Assembly: GCA_016717595.1 (NCBI GenBank)
Contig: JADKFE010000008.1
Span: 62,001-126,000 of the forward strand
Source: Deltaproteobacteria bacterium
Lineage (GTDB): Bacteria > Myxococcota_A > UBA796 > CAJQPC01
Length of the DNA stretch: 64,000 nt
Direction: 5' to 3'
The position numbers and the translations under genes were made by a program. Every line of letters begins with the position of its first letter. Positions within the stretch are counted from its first letter, which is position 1. The notes under the pieces were generated by a model. That model was not told the DNA's origin. It made no database searches and saw nothing but the letters and a program-made list of their open reading frames with translations. This document shows, piece by piece, positions 1 to 9,926 of this stretch.

Positions 1-3000
1 CCATCAGCAAGGACTCCACGTCCACGGCGGCCGAGGCCTTCGGAGCGGGGGCGGCGACGACCACTGGCGCTGGAGCCGGCGCCGGAGCCGCGACGACCAC
101 CGGCGCGGGCGCGGGGGCCGGAGCGACCGCCACAGGCGCCGGAGCCGCGACCACAGGCGCCGCGACCACAGGAGCACAGGCGCAGGCGCAGGCGCCGCCA
201 CCGGAGCCGCCACCGGAGCCGCCACCGGCTGCGGGTGCGACCAGACCGGCGGAGGCGCCGGGGCGTAGCTCACCGCGGGCGGCGTGTAGGCCACGGGCGC
301 GGTGTTCACCCGCGGCGCGGCGCCCACAAGCTGGTTGAGCCCGGCGAAGGAGGTCTGCACCGTGCTCAAGAAGGCGACCTGGGCCTGGGCCATGGACTGC
401 TGAAACGCAGACTGCGCGTCGGCGGTGCGGGCCTGCATGTCTTGGAACGCCGCGAGCCAGGCGAGGGTCTCCACCCCTCCAGGCGCGGCGGGCGCGGCGG
501 GGGCCGCGGCGTGCTGGGCGGGCACCTCGACGGGCACCTCCCGCACGACCTCTTTGATCACCTCCTTCACGATCACCTCCGGTACGAGTGGGACGGGCTC
601 AGGGTTGGGCCCGGGCAGGCCCGCCGCGCCGTTTTGGGGCGGGTAAGGCTTGCCGAGATTGCTCCCGTTGATGGGCAGAGTCAGGGCCGCGCGCTTGACG
701 CTCGCGGGGTCGATGGGCTCGGCGTAACCCGCCCACAGCGCCCGAGCGTCGAGAGACACCCCGGCGGCGGCGAGGCGACCCACGCCGCTGAGCAGAGTTG
801 TCCAGCCGTTTTTGCCTTTGCGGTCCAGCGCCACGGCGAGGTGCGGGCGCTCGCCGAGGATGCTGTCCACGAGCCCGGTGAGCACGGCCTGGGGGCCGAC
901 CTCCACGAAGATCGCCGCGCCGGCATCAGCCATGGCGACGATCTGCTCGACAAACCGCACGGGGCTGGCGAGCTGGGCGGCGAGGCCCTGGCGAACCTGG
1001 GCGGCGTCCGCGGCGTAAGGCGCCGCCGTGGCGTTCATGTAGACCGGCAGGCTGGGCGCGTTGACCTCAAGATCGGCCAAGAACGCGCCGAAGGGGCCCA
1101 CGGCGTCGGCGACGACGGGGCTATGAAACGCCGTCGCCACCTTGAGCCGCTTGAAGCTGAGCCCCGCCGCGCCGAGCGCCTTCTCGGCGGCCTCGACGGC
1201 GGCGGTGGGCCCGCTGATCACGATCTGCGTGGGGGCGTTGTGGTTGGCGAGCACCACGTCAGGGTGCGCGGCCAGGGCGGCCTTCACCTGCTCGACGCTC
1301 GCCGAGACCGCGCTCATCGCGCCGGGCCGAGCGGCGGCCTCGGCCATCAGCTCACCCCGGCGCCGGGCGGCGCGAAGCAGCGCCTCGGTCGAGAGCGCCC
1401 CCGCCGTCCACAGCGCGCAGAGCTCGCCGAAGCTGTGCCCCGCGGCCATCTCAGGCGCCACACCCAAGGCCTTCAGCACCTCAGCCAAGGCCAAGCTCGT
1501 CGCGCCCAAGGCGGGCTGGGCCCACTCGGTGCGGGTGAGCTTGTCTTGTTGTGCGGCGCGGTCCTCATCGGAGAACACCGGACGCGGGAAGACCACGTCG
1601 TGCAGGCGCTCTGCGCCCATGTGGACGCCCGCGGCGACGTCCCAAGGCAGGATCGCGGCGTCGAGAAGCCCGGCGACCTCACCGCCCATCTCGACGAGCT
1701 GGCTTCCTTGGCCGGGGAACAAGAACGCGACCTTGCCCAGCTTCGCGCCTTGCCCATACGCCACGCCGTCGGGCGTCGAGAACGGCCCTGAGGACAGGCG
1801 CGCGGCGGCGGCGCTGAGCTTGGTGCGGGCCTCGGCCTCGTCCTTCGCCACCACGGCGAGACGGCAGGCGGCGTTGGCGTCAAACGAACCGGCGAGCTCC
1901 CAAGCCCGACGCTGCAGGGTGCCCGGGGCGTCGAGGCGCAGGCCCGTCGCCAAGGCGGCCAAGGCCTCGGGGCTCGCCGCGCTCAAGAGCAGCAGCTCCG
2001 TCTCTTGGGTGCGCAGGCGATCCGCCCGTTTGCCCGGCCCGGTGTACTCCTCCATCGCGACGTGGAAGTTGGAGCCGCCGAAGCCGAAGCTCGACACCGA
2101 GGCCCGGCGAGGGTGCTCGGGGCCACGAATCCAGGGCCGGGTGCGGGTGTTGAGGTAGAACGGGCTCTTCTCAAGCTCTAGCTTGGGGTTGGGCCGGTCG
2201 ACCTTGATCGTCGGCGGCAGGCGCTTGTGCGCCAGGGCCATCACGGCCTTAAACATGCCCGCCGCGCCCGCCGCGGCCTTGGTGTGGCCGATCTGCGACT
2301 TCACCGAGCCCAAGGCGCACCACTGGCGATCTTGGCGGCCGCTGGCGTCAAAGGCGAGGCGTAAGCCCTCAAACTCCGCGGCGTCTCCGGCCTTGGTGCC
2401 CGTGCCGTGGGCCTCCAGAAACTCGACGGTGTCCGCGCCGTAGCCCGCCCGGGAGTACGCCCGGCTGAGCGCCTTGGCCTGGCCCTCGGGCACCGGCGCG
2501 TAGACGCTCTTGGACTTGCCATCGGACGAGGCGCCGACGCCGGTGAGCACGGCGTAGACACGATCTCCGTCCCGCTCGGCGTCCTCAAGGCGCTTGAGGG
2601 CGAACATCGCCATGCCTTCGCCCAAGAGCGTGCCGTCGGCCTTGTCCGAGAACGGGCGGCAGTCCCCGCTCTTGGAGAGCGCCGGCGTCTTGGAGAAGCA
2701 CATGTACATAAAGATGTCGTTCATGGTGTCTACGCCGCCGCAGATCACCAGGTCCGAGTCGCCCAGGTACAGCTCGTTCACCGCCATCGACACCGCGGAG
2801 AACGCGCTGGCGCAGGCCGCGTCGGTGACGCAGTTGGTGCCGCCGAGGTTCAGGCGGTTGGCGATGCGCCCGGCGACGACGTTGCCCAGCAGGCCGGGGA
2901 AGGTGCTCTCCACCCAAGGCGTGTAGTGGCTGTAGATGCGGTCGCAGGCCTCTTGCACCTTGGACTCGGGCAAGCCCGCGTCACGCAAGGACTTCTGCCA

Positions 3001-3444
3001 CACCGGCCGCTGCAAGCTCGACACCATCGAGCCGAGCAGCTCCTGCGCTGAGGTGACGCCGAGGATGCAGGAGATGCGGTCCTTGTCGGCGCTCTCAAAC
3101 TGCCCGGCGCAGGCGTCCTCGAGCACCTTACGCGCCACGATGAGCGCGAGGAGCTGGGAGGTGTCCGTGGCCGGGACGATGTTCGGCGGCACCCCGAAGC
3201 CCATGGCGTCGAAGTCCACCGCGTCCAAGAACGCGCCGCGCTGGGCGTAGGTCTTGCCCGGCTTGGTCATGTCGGGGTCGTAATAATCCTCGATCAGCCA
3301 GTGTGAAGCGGGCACATCGGTGATGAGGTCACGGCCAGCGAGGATGTCCCGCCAGAAGCCGGAGTTGTCTTGGGAGCCGGGGAACAGGGCAGACACGCCG
3401 ACGACGGCGATGGGCGGCCTCGGGGCGGCGGGGCGGACGGGCAT
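1..3444 (-). CDS. pfaA: PUFA-synthase-like polyketide synthase PfaA (KS-AT-linker, runs off left edge, frame break near 175)
   Basis: Multidomain iterative fatty-acid/polyketide synthase subunit. A ketosynthase fills residues ~10-465, with active Cys211 in DAACAS, His346 in EAHGTGT and His387 in GHTKAAAG. An acyltransferase follows at ~572-880 (FPGQGSQ; Ser671 in GHSFG). Then comes a Val/Glu-rich stretch and an Ala-Pro-rich linker. KS-AT-linker order, the DAAC motif and the adjacent pfaD match PfaA. Near base 175 the frame slips: the uncorrected frame gives an Arg/Trp-rich tail, but adding one base restores the Ala-Pro linker and runs on, past the window edge, into what should be the first ACP (…AAVDVESLL). 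Start ATG 3444 has a GAGG element 8 nt upstream. pfaD ends 24 bp upstream, so the two are co-transcribed. The product (EPA, DHA or another secondary lipid) cannot be read from this part. Confidence 0.88.
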
Positions 3445-3468
3445 GGAGCGATCCTCGTCTTGAGCGCG

Positions 3469-5076
3469 TCAGCGCAGCGGTCGGGGGGCAAAGTGGAAGG
3501 CGGCGGCGGGCACGGGGGCCCCGGCGCTGCGAAGCTGGTGGGCGCGGGTGATCACCGCGGCGCCCTCCAACAGGTTCAGGGCGATCTGGGCGGCGCTGCG
3601 GCCCTCCAAAGGCTCTAAGAACGAGCCCCGGGCCCAGTCGTTGAAGGCGCCCATGGCGGGGCCACACCAGATCTGGTAGTCCATGCGGCGGTCACCCGCC
3701 CCGGCGATGGCCCAGCGCGAGGACTGCCCGAGGTACCAGCGAAACACGAGCGCCATCTTGTGTTTTGGGTCACGCTCGGCCCGGGTGACCTCTTTGGGCT
3801 CACGCTTGAGGAAGTAGGCCTTCGTCTCTTCCCACACCTGGGCCGCGGGCTTCAGGAGGATCTGCTGCTCGAGCTTGGTGCGCTCGGCGGCGGGGATGCT
3901 CTCCAGGCTCTCGTAGTTCGAGTACAGCTCATAGAGCTTGTGAGCACGAACGCCGAACATCGTGCCCCGGCGGAGCACCTGCACCTTCACGCCCAGCTCA
4001 AACATGTCGGCGGCGGGGGCCATCACGACGTCGCCCAAGGCGGCCTGGGTGAGCAGGCGTTTGCCCTCGGGAGAGAGCCCGGCCTCAATCGACGCCTGGT
4101 TCACCGAGCCGGTCAACACGTACGCCGCGCCCAAGGCGAAGGCCGCGGCCACGGAGCTCGGCGTGCCCAGACCACCCGCGGCGCCCACCCGAATCGGCCG
4201 GGTGTAGCCGTGCTCGGCGCACAGCCGATCCCGCAGAGCGGCGATGACCGGAAACAACGCGCCAAGGGGCTGGTTGTCGGTGTGGCCGCCGGAGTCGGAC
4301 TCGACGGTGACGTCTTCAGCGATGGGCACCAGCCGAGAGAGCCGGGCCTCTTCAGCGGTGATCTGCCCTTTGGCCAGGAGCTTCTCGACGAGCTCCGCCG
4401 GGGCCGGGGCCATGAACCGCCCCGCCGTCTCGGGCCGGGAGATCTTGGCGAAGACGTAGTTCTTGCGGTGAATGCGCCCGGCGCTGTCTTGGCTGAGGCC
4501 GGTCAGCGCGTACCGCACGATGAACTGCGTGAGCCCCATGTACGCCGCCGCCGAGACCCGGCGCACCCCACGCCGCAGGTAGAGGTCAACGACGGCCTCC
4601 TCCAGATCGGGCTCGTTGGGCGAATGGATGAGGTTTGTGCCCCAGGACGCGCCGTCGGGGCCCAAGGCGCCGATGATGCGGTCGAGCGCCTCGTTCACCC
4701 GCTCCAGCGGCAGCCCGGCGGCGCCGAAGAAGCCCAACATGCCGACCTTGGCCATGGCGATGACCAAGTCCGTGGTGGCGATGCCGTTGGCCATGGCGCC
4801 GGAGATGTACGGGAAGCGGGTGCGGTGAACCTCGGTGAACGACCGATCGCCCAGCCACTCGGGGTAGAGCGGCGGCAACGAGGCGAGCAGGCGATAGGGC
4901 CCCGCGCCGAAGGTGCCGCCGAAGCCGACACCGACGCCGCCCGTGGCGGGATCTTGCACGACGAAGACGGGCTCACGCACCCGCTGAACCGCGGCGACGA
5001 GGCCATCAGCGGCAAAAACCGGGGGAGCGTCGCCTGGGGACCAGGCGCCGAGAGCGGGGAGAGCAGCGGAGGACAT
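3469..5076 (-). CDS. pfaD: PfaD-like FMN-dependent enoyl reductase of PUFA synthase
   Basis: 535 residues of the PfaD branch of 2-nitropropane-dioxygenase-like FMN oxidoreductases. PfaD supplies the trans-acting enoyl reductase that sets which double bonds stay during PUFA synthesis. A TIM-barrel pattern is visible, with the late glycine-rich FMN phosphate-binding stretch GAAGGLGTPSS followed by LTGSVNQAS, and a C-terminal helical extension typical of PfaD rather than of plain nitronate monooxygenase. It is the first gene before pfaA, the order known from myxobacterial pfa clusters. Start ATG 5076 has GGTG 7 nt upstream. An out-of-frame ATG at 5080 is not used. The preceding 280-bp gap is AT-richer than its surroundings and probably carries the promoter. 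Confidence 0.88.
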   Translation of the reverse strand: MSSAALPALGAWSPGDAPPVFAADGLVAAVQRVREPVFVVQDPATGGVGVGFGGTFGAGPYRLLASLPPLYPEWLGDRSFTEVHRTRFPYISGAMANGIATTDLVIAMAKVGMLGFFGAAGLPLERVNEALDRIIGALGPDGASWGTNLIHSPNEPDLEEAVVDLYLRRGVRRVSAAAYMGLTQFIVRYALTGLSQDSAGRIHRKNYVFAKISRPETAGRFMAPAPAELVEKLLAKGQITAEEARLSRLVPIAEDVTVESDSGGHTDNQPLGALFPVIAALRDRLCAEHGYTRPIRVGAAGGLGTPSSVAAAFALGAAYVLTGSVNQASIEAGLSPEGKRLLTQAALGDVVMAPAADMFELGVKVQVLRRGTMFGVRAHKLYELYSNYESLESIPAAERTKLEQQILLKPAAQVWEETKAYFLKREPKEVTRAERDPKHKMALVFRWYLGQSSRWAIAGAGDRRMDYQIWCGPAMGAFNDWARGSFLEPLEGRSAAQIALNLLEGAAVITRAHQLRSAGAPVPAAAFHFAPRPLR

Positions 5077-5356
5077 CCATTCACCGGGGGGTGCGGCCGC
5101 GACAGGTGCGACGATCGATCACTGACACTTAACGGCCAAGAAGTACATTTGACCCCTCCCTTGAAGGAGCGGTCGCGTGATTTTATCGAATCGTAACAGG
5201 GTGAGCGGCCCTTGGGAGGGGGTGAGCGCGGTCGAATTCTGGCTTGCCGCCGAAAAGAGAACAGATTAGGCGGCGCATTGCCCAAGTTGACGCCTTCGTG
5301 ATTAATGACGGCGACTGCCGATCTTGATCGCTCGACGAAGGGTCGGGCTCGTCCGA
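5077..5356. other. 280-bp gap between oleD and pfaD
   Basis: No gene. Locally AT-richer than the flanks (e.g. ATTTTATCGAATCGTAA at 5179-5195), as expected for a promoter region. I see no convincing -35/-10 pair or strong terminator hairpin, so whether oleD reads through into pfaD is open. Both flanking genes are on the minus strand. Confidence 0.5.
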
Positions 5357-6364
5357 TCAGAGGGTTCCAGCGGCGATACGCCCGCGTAGCCCCTCCACGG
5401 TGAGGCGCAGCGCCTCTTGTGGCCCTACGGGCGGGTCGTAGCCGAGATCCCGACGCGCAGCGCTGAGGTCATACCAGTGGGAGCTTGAGATCTGGGCCAC
5501 GGTGAAGCGGGTGATCGGGGGCTCCCCGGACAAAGACAGCCCGCGCCAGATCCCCTCGACGATCGCCGCCCCCGTCATCGCGAGGCCCTTGGGCACACGG
5601 CGGCTGACCGGCGGGAGGTTCAAGGCCAAGAACACACCGTTGAGCCAGTCCCACACCCGCACCGGCTCCAGATCGCTGATGAAGTAGGGCCGACCGGCGC
5701 TCGGGTGCCCGAACTGGAGAATGTCTCCAGCGGAGACATGCGCCGCGGCCGCGTTCTCCACGTAGGTCAAGGCCACGCGGTTCTCGCCGTCCCCCAGGAT
5801 TCTCAGCCGCCCGGCCCGGTGCCGCTGGATGAGCCGGGGCAGCAGGTGCGGGTCGTCCGGCCCATAGATGAGGTGGGGCCGCAGCGCCGTCACCGCGAGG
5901 CCGGGGCTGTTCGCCGCCAAGGCCAGGCGCTCGGCGATGGCTTTGGTCTCGGAGTAGTAGAACAAGAACTCCTCGGCGTACCCGACGGACTCGTCTACAC
6001 CCTCCTCGTCTTGGCCCCGAAAGCTCACTGAAGGTGAGCCGGTGTACACGAGCTTGGGCACCCCGGCGGCTCGGCAGGCCGCGACGACGTTCTCCGTGCC
6101 GGTGACGTTCACCGCGACGTAACGCTCCCGTGGGCCCCACATCCCGGCCAAGGCCGCCACATGAAACACCACATCGACGCCCTCAAAGGCCTCAGCGAGC
6201 CCGTCCCCGACGCTGAGATCGTGCTGGACCTGCTCCACCCCCAAGGCGTCGAGGGCCGCATGCCGACCGCGGGCCACGGAGCGCACGTCGTCGCCCCGCG
6301 CGCGCAGGCGCCGCGCGATGGCCTGCCCCAAAAAACCCCCTGCCCCGGTGATGAGCGCGCGCAT
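5357..6364 (-). CDS. oleD: OleD, NAD(P)H-dependent 2-alkyl-3-ketoacid reductase
   Basis: 335-residue short-chain dehydrogenase/3-beta-HSD-type protein. The N-terminal Rossmann motif is TGAGGFLG at residues 6-13, and the catalytic Tyr-Lys pair lies in YYSETK (~residues 141-146). OleD reduces the 2-alkyl-3-ketoacid made by OleA to the 2-alkyl-3-hydroxyacid used by OleC. The family is broad, but placement directly after oleA-oleB-oleC fixes the role with good confidence. ATG 6364 lies 18 bp after the oleC stop. It is the last gene of the ole operon. Confidence 0.9.
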   Translation of the reverse strand: MRALITGAGGFLGQAIARRLRARGDDVRSVARGRHAALDALGVEQVQHDLSVGDGLAEAFEGVDVVFHVAALAGMWGPRERYVAVNVTGTENVVAACRAAGVPKLVYTGSPSVSFRGQDEEGVDESVGYAEEFLFYYSETKAIAERLALAANSPGLAVTALRPHLIYGPDDPHLLPRLIQRHRAGRLRILGDGENRVALTYVENAAAAHVSAGDILQFGHPSAGRPYFISDLEPVRVWDWLNGVFLALNLPPVSRRVPKGLAMTGAAIVEGIWRGLSLSGEPPITRFTVAQISSSHWYDLSAARRDLGYDPPVGPQEALRLTVEGLRGRIAAGTL

Positions 6365-6382
6365 GGTCTGCTCCTTCGGCCG

Positions 6383-8026
6383 TCAGCGGGCGCGGGCCGC
6401 CCAAGCCGCGAGGGCCGGGCGGTCGATCTTGGCGTTGTGACGCCGATCCACGGGGAAACGGTCGTAGAACAGCACACGCCGCACACGCCGCGCCTCGTCG
6501 TTCGTCTGCGCCAGCACGAGCAGGGCGCGGACGAGCTCATCCCGGCGAAGGCTCATCTTCTCTTTGGGCTCGACGATGAGCACGGGCTCACCGGCCACGC
6601 CCACCACGGCGGCGCGGGCGACGTCGGGGTGGGTGTTGAACAGGCCCTCTAAGCGGTCGGGGAAGATCACCCCGCCCTCTTTGAGCGTCACCCGATGCGA
6701 CTTTCGCCCGCAGAACCACAGGCGCCCCGACTCATCGACGTAGCCAACATCGCCCATGCGGTGCCAGCGGCCTTCAGCGGTGTCCACCTTGGCCACGGCG
6801 TTCTCTTGGGGCAGCTCTTTGTACTCGGGGCTCACCATCGGCCCCCGCACGGTGATCTCGCCGATCTCCCCTTGTGGCACAGGATCGACGGCGCTCACCG
6901 GGCCATCGGTGATGGGGATCACCCGCACCGCCACCTCGTCGATGGGCCGACCGACGCAGGTGCCCGCCCCCGCCGCCGTCTTCGCCCCCGCGCCGGCGAG
7001 GATCTCCCGGCTGCCAATCACCGAGAGCGGCAGGGCCTCCGTGGCGCCATACGGCGTGAAGATCTCGACGTTCTCGCCCACAAGCCGCCGAAACGCCTCG
7101 TGAATCGCCGGAGAGATCGGCGCGCCGAAGGTCAACACCCGCTTGAGGTGGGGCAGCCGCAGACCGCCGCGCTCCTCGCCGTGCTCAATGATCCGGGCCA
7201 TCACCGCCGGGCTGCCCACGAGCTGATCCGCCTGGGCGTGGTGCAGCGCGGCGAGCACCGCCTTCGCTTTGGCCGTCGCGGGCTTGGAGAAGTTGATCTC
7301 GGGCAAGGTCACCGTCATGCCCAAGCTCACCGAGAACATCGCGAACGGCAAAAAGCACGGGACATCCGACTCTCCCGCCCGAATGCCCATCATGCGACCG
7401 ATGAGCCGCGCCTGGGTGGTGAACATGCCGTGGGTGTAGACCACGCCCTTCGCCGGGCCCGTGGAGCCTGAGGTGAAGAGGATCGACGCCTCAGCGTCCG
7501 GCGCCACGTCGGCCATGGGGAACGGGCCCCGCTCGGGCATCAGGCAGGCGTCATAAGACAAGCCGCCGAAGAGCCAGGCCCCGCCGCCCACGGTCATCCG
7601 GCGTTTGACGCTGCCGAAGCTCGACGAGAACACCCGCGAGAGCGCCTGCCCCGCGGGGATCGCGATCAGCGCTGAAGGCTGATTCGCCGCCACGCAGCGT
7701 AAGAAGCCCTCGCGGCCCATGCCCGGGTCGATGAGCACGGGCACCGCGCCGAGCTTGTAAAGGGCCATGCCGACCACAAAAAACTCGAAGCCCGGCGTGA
7801 CGAGCATCGACACCCGCTCGCCCGGGGTGATGCCCAGACGCTCCTGAAGCCCCCAGGCCAAGGCGTCGCTGCGCTCGTGCAGGGCCTTAAAGCTCAGGGT
7901 GTCGTAGAGGCGGTAGCCGTCCTCGGGGTGGTAGTCCCCGGCCATCGCCAAGGCCACGGCGTCGGGGCGGTCGGCGGCGTGCCCGGCCAACATCGACGCG
8001 AAGTTGTGCGATCCCGCGGCGCTCAC
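6383..8026 (-). CDS. oleC: OleC, AMP-dependent beta-lactone synthetase
   Basis: 547-residue member of the acyl-adenylate-forming superfamily. The AMP-binding P-loop LFTSGSTGPAKG is clear (~residues 178-189), as are an A5-like TPYGATEALP and an A8-like GDVGYVDESGRLWFCGR. OleC uses ATP to close 2-alkyl-3-hydroxyacids to beta-lactones. Its start GTG 8026 overlaps the oleB stop by four bases (GTGA), implying translational coupling. The protein begins AAGSHNFASMLAGHAADRPD, as in other OleC proteins and unlike CoA ligases, which often start with longer leaders. Confidence 0.92.
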   Translation of the reverse strand: MSAAGSHNFASMLAGHAADRPDAVALAMAGDYHPEDGYRLYDTLSFKALHERSDALAWGLQERLGITPGERVSMLVTPGFEFFVVGMALYKLGAVPVLIDPGMGREGFLRCVAANQPSALIAIPAGQALSRVFSSSFGSVKRRMTVGGGAWLFGGLSYDACLMPERGPFPMADVAPDAEASILFTSGSTGPAKGVVYTHGMFTTQARLIGRMMGIRAGESDVPCFLPFAMFSVSLGMTVTLPEINFSKPATAKAKAVLAALHHAQADQLVGSPAVMARIIEHGEERGGLRLPHLKRVLTFGAPISPAIHEAFRRLVGENVEIFTPYGATEALPLSVIGSREILAGAGAKTAAGAGTCVGRPIDEVAVRVIPITDGPVSAVDPVPQGEIGEITVRGPMVSPEYKELPQENAVAKVDTAEGRWHRMGDVGYVDESGRLWFCGRKSHRVTLKEGGVIFPDRLEGLFNTHPDVARAAVVGVAGEPVLIVEPKEKMSLRRDELVRALLVLAQTNDEARRVRRVLFYDRFPVDRRHNAKIDRPALAAWAARAR

Positions 8027-8913
8027 GTCGTCTCCAGAAGCTCACGCACGGCGGCGATCACACGCTCCGGCGCGTCCTCCATGACGTAGTGCCCGACGTC
8101 ATCCCAGGCCGTCGAGCGCGCCCAAGGCATCCGCGACTCAAACTCACGGCGGAAGGTCGGCGAGAAGCACCAGTCTTGATCCCCCCAAAGAAGCCGCACG
8201 GGCAGGTCTTTGAGCCGCCCGAGCCCCCCCTCGACGCCCTGCAGCGTCTTGTAGCTGGGGTGATCCGGCGACATCGGGATGTCTTGCACAAACCGATGAA
8301 TCGCCACCCGGTCGCCCCAGGAGGCGTAAGGCGCGGTGAGCCCGCTCTTGACCGCTTGGGAGAGCGGCCGCTCCGTCGTGCGCCAGGTCGCCGCCCAGAC
8401 GAAGCCGTTGAAGCCGCGCACCAGCACGTCGCCGAACAACGGCACCCGGCAGGCCGCGATCGACGGCGGGATGTGGGGCGACGGGAACGCCCCGGTGTTC
8501 GTGATCACCACCCGCTTGACCCGCGGCAGCTCACGCAAGGCCGCGCCGAGGCCGATGGGCCCGCCCCAGTCGTGAACGATGAGGGTGATGTCGCGCAGAT
8601 CGAGGGCCTGGATGAGCCGCTGCACGTTGCCGATGTGGTCGTCGAGGCGGTAGCTCCAGTCTTGAGGTTTGTCGGAGAGCCCGCAGCCGATGTGATCGGG
8701 GATGACCACCCGCATCGTCTGGGAGAACGCCGGGATCAGCGCCCGCCAATAAAACGACCAGGTGGGGTTCCCGTGCACCGCCAAGATCGCCGGGGCGTGC
8801 TGGGGCCCCTCGTCGAGGTAATGCATCCGGCCGCCGTCCACGTCGAGGCGACCGCCGGTCCAGGGGTAGAGGGCCGCGGCCTCCGCGCTCAGCACCACAG
8901 GGGAGTTGCTCAC
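8023..8913 (-). CDS. oleB: OleB, beta-lactone decarboxylase (alpha/beta hydrolase)
   Basis: 296-residue haloalkane-dehalogenase-type alpha/beta hydrolase. The nucleophile is Asp115 in VHDWGG, the oxyanion strand carries HGNPTWSFYW (residues 47-56), and the catalytic His is in DDVGHYVMED near the C-terminus. OleB decarboxylates the beta-lactone made by OleC to a cis-olefin. GTG 8913 overlaps the oleA stop and its own stop overlaps the oleC start, each by GTGA, so oleA-B-C form a tightly coupled translational unit. Dehalogenase activity is not expected in this context. Confidence 0.92.
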   Translation of the reverse strand: MSNSPVVLSAEAAALYPWTGGRLDVDGGRMHYLDEGPQHAPAILAVHGNPTWSFYWRALIPAFSQTMRVVIPDHIGCGLSDKPQDWSYRLDDHIGNVQRLIQALDLRDITLIVHDWGGPIGLGAALRELPRVKRVVITNTGAFPSPHIPPSIAACRVPLFGDVLVRGFNGFVWAATWRTTERPLSQAVKSGLTAPYASWGDRVAIHRFVQDIPMSPDHPSYKTLQGVEGGLGRLKDLPVRLLWGDQDWCFSPTFRREFESRMPWARSTAWDDVGHYVMEDAPERVIAAVRELLETT

Positions 8914-9926
8914 CAGTCCACCCTCATCATCGCGACGTTGAGTCCGCTGCCGATGCCCATCAAAGCCGCCGTTTGGCCAGCTCGTAGGCGACCTTGCTCG
9001 ACGGCCAGGGCCAAGGTGATCGGCACCCCCGCCGCGCCGACGTTGCCCAGCCCGGTGTACACCCGCAGCGCCTTGGCGTCGGGCAAGGAGAGGTTCTTGA
9101 TCAGGGCCTCGTGGTTCGCCTTGCCGACCTGGTGTAAGGCGTACTCGGCGATCTGGGGGTGATCCCAGCCCAGCTCAACCCGGCTCTGATCCCAGGTGCG
9201 CCGGGCCAAGGCCACGCCCTCGGCGAGCAGCTTCGGGGGGTCGGTGACCATGCCCGTCTCGGTGCCCAGGCACAGGCGGTTGTGCTCCGTGGCCGCCTGA
9301 AACACCCCGCCGCGCAGGCGGTGCCCGGTGCGGCTGTCGTCGGCCCGGCGCAGGATCATCGCCACGGCCGCCGAGCCCAAGGTGAGCGTCGCGAGGTTGT
9401 CGCGGTAGGTCGAGGCGTTGGCCTCGGGGCGCCGCAGCCGCTCCAAGGTGGACTCGGTGACGACGCGGCTGCCTTCGCCCGCCACCACCATGCCCACCTT
9501 ACAGGCGCCCTGCTCGATGAGGTTGGCGACGACGGACATCGCGCTCATGAAGCCCAAGCAGGCGTTTCCGACGTCAAAGTTGAGGCAGGCGCTCTTGAGC
9601 CGCAGGTTGCCGTGCACCAGGCAGGCCACGGACGGCTCCAAGAAGTCGCGGCAAACCGAGGACGAGACGAGCACGTCTACGTCGGAGCTGGCGATTCTCG
9701 CCTCGTCCAAGGCGGCGCGGGCGGCCAAGGTGGCGGCGTCGGAGGGCGCCACGCCGGGCTCCCAGAAGCGTCGCTCTTGAATGCCGGTGATCGCCTCAAG
9801 CCAGCCCGGGCGGATGCCGAGGCGCTGGTAGAGGGGTGAGAGCGCGGCCTCGATCGCCGCGGTCGTCATGACCTGGGGGGGCAGCGTGTAGGCGAGGGCC
9901 TCCACGTTGACCCGTTCGAACAGCAT
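8910..9926 (-). CDS. oleA: OleA, thiolase-type head-to-head acyl-CoA condensing enzyme
   Basis: 338-residue thiolase-superfamily enzyme that condenses two long-chain acyl-CoAs to a 2-alkyl-3-ketoacid, the first step of olefin synthesis. The nucleophile is Cys123 in NACLGF. The Glu known to reach into the partner subunit's site is Glu97 in FLEPS. A His (LHQVGKANH) and the GNVGAAG segment complete the thiolase set. I chose ATG 9926 (MLFERVNVEA), not the longer frame opening at 10031: the 35 extra residues are Arg-rich, unlike the family, and would run through the divergent promoter and palindrome. The length equals that of known OleA proteins. It is the first gene of oleABCD. Confidence 0.93.
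   Translation of the reverse strand: MLFERVNVEALAYTLPPQVMTTAAIEAALSPLYQRLGIRPGWLEAITGIQERRFWEPGVAPSDAATLAARAALDEARIASSDVDVLVSSSVCRDFLEPSVACLVHGNLRLKSACLNFDVGNACLGFMSAMSVVANLIEQGACKVGMVVAGEGSRVVTESTLERLRRPEANASTYRDNLATLTLGSAAVAMILRRADDSRTGHRLRGGVFQAATEHNRLCLGTETGMVTDPPKLLAEGVALARRTWDQSRVELGWDHPQIAEYALHQVGKANHEALIKNLSLPDAKALRVYTGLGNVGAAGVPITLALAVEQGRLRAGQTAALMGIGSGLNVAMMRVDW

Noticed and set aside
235..1791. Long plus-strand ORF opposite pfaA (and similar long antisense ORFs at 3760-5196, 16529-18337, 21189-22775, 24834-26114, 44695-46194)
   Set aside because: Arg/Gly/His-rich translations with no domain, lying wholly opposite well-identified genes. They result from high GC at third positions.
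5077..5356. Possible promoter hexamers in the oleD-pfaD gap
   Set aside because: Several A/T-rich hexamers exist, but none forms a convincing correctly spaced pair on the minus strand.
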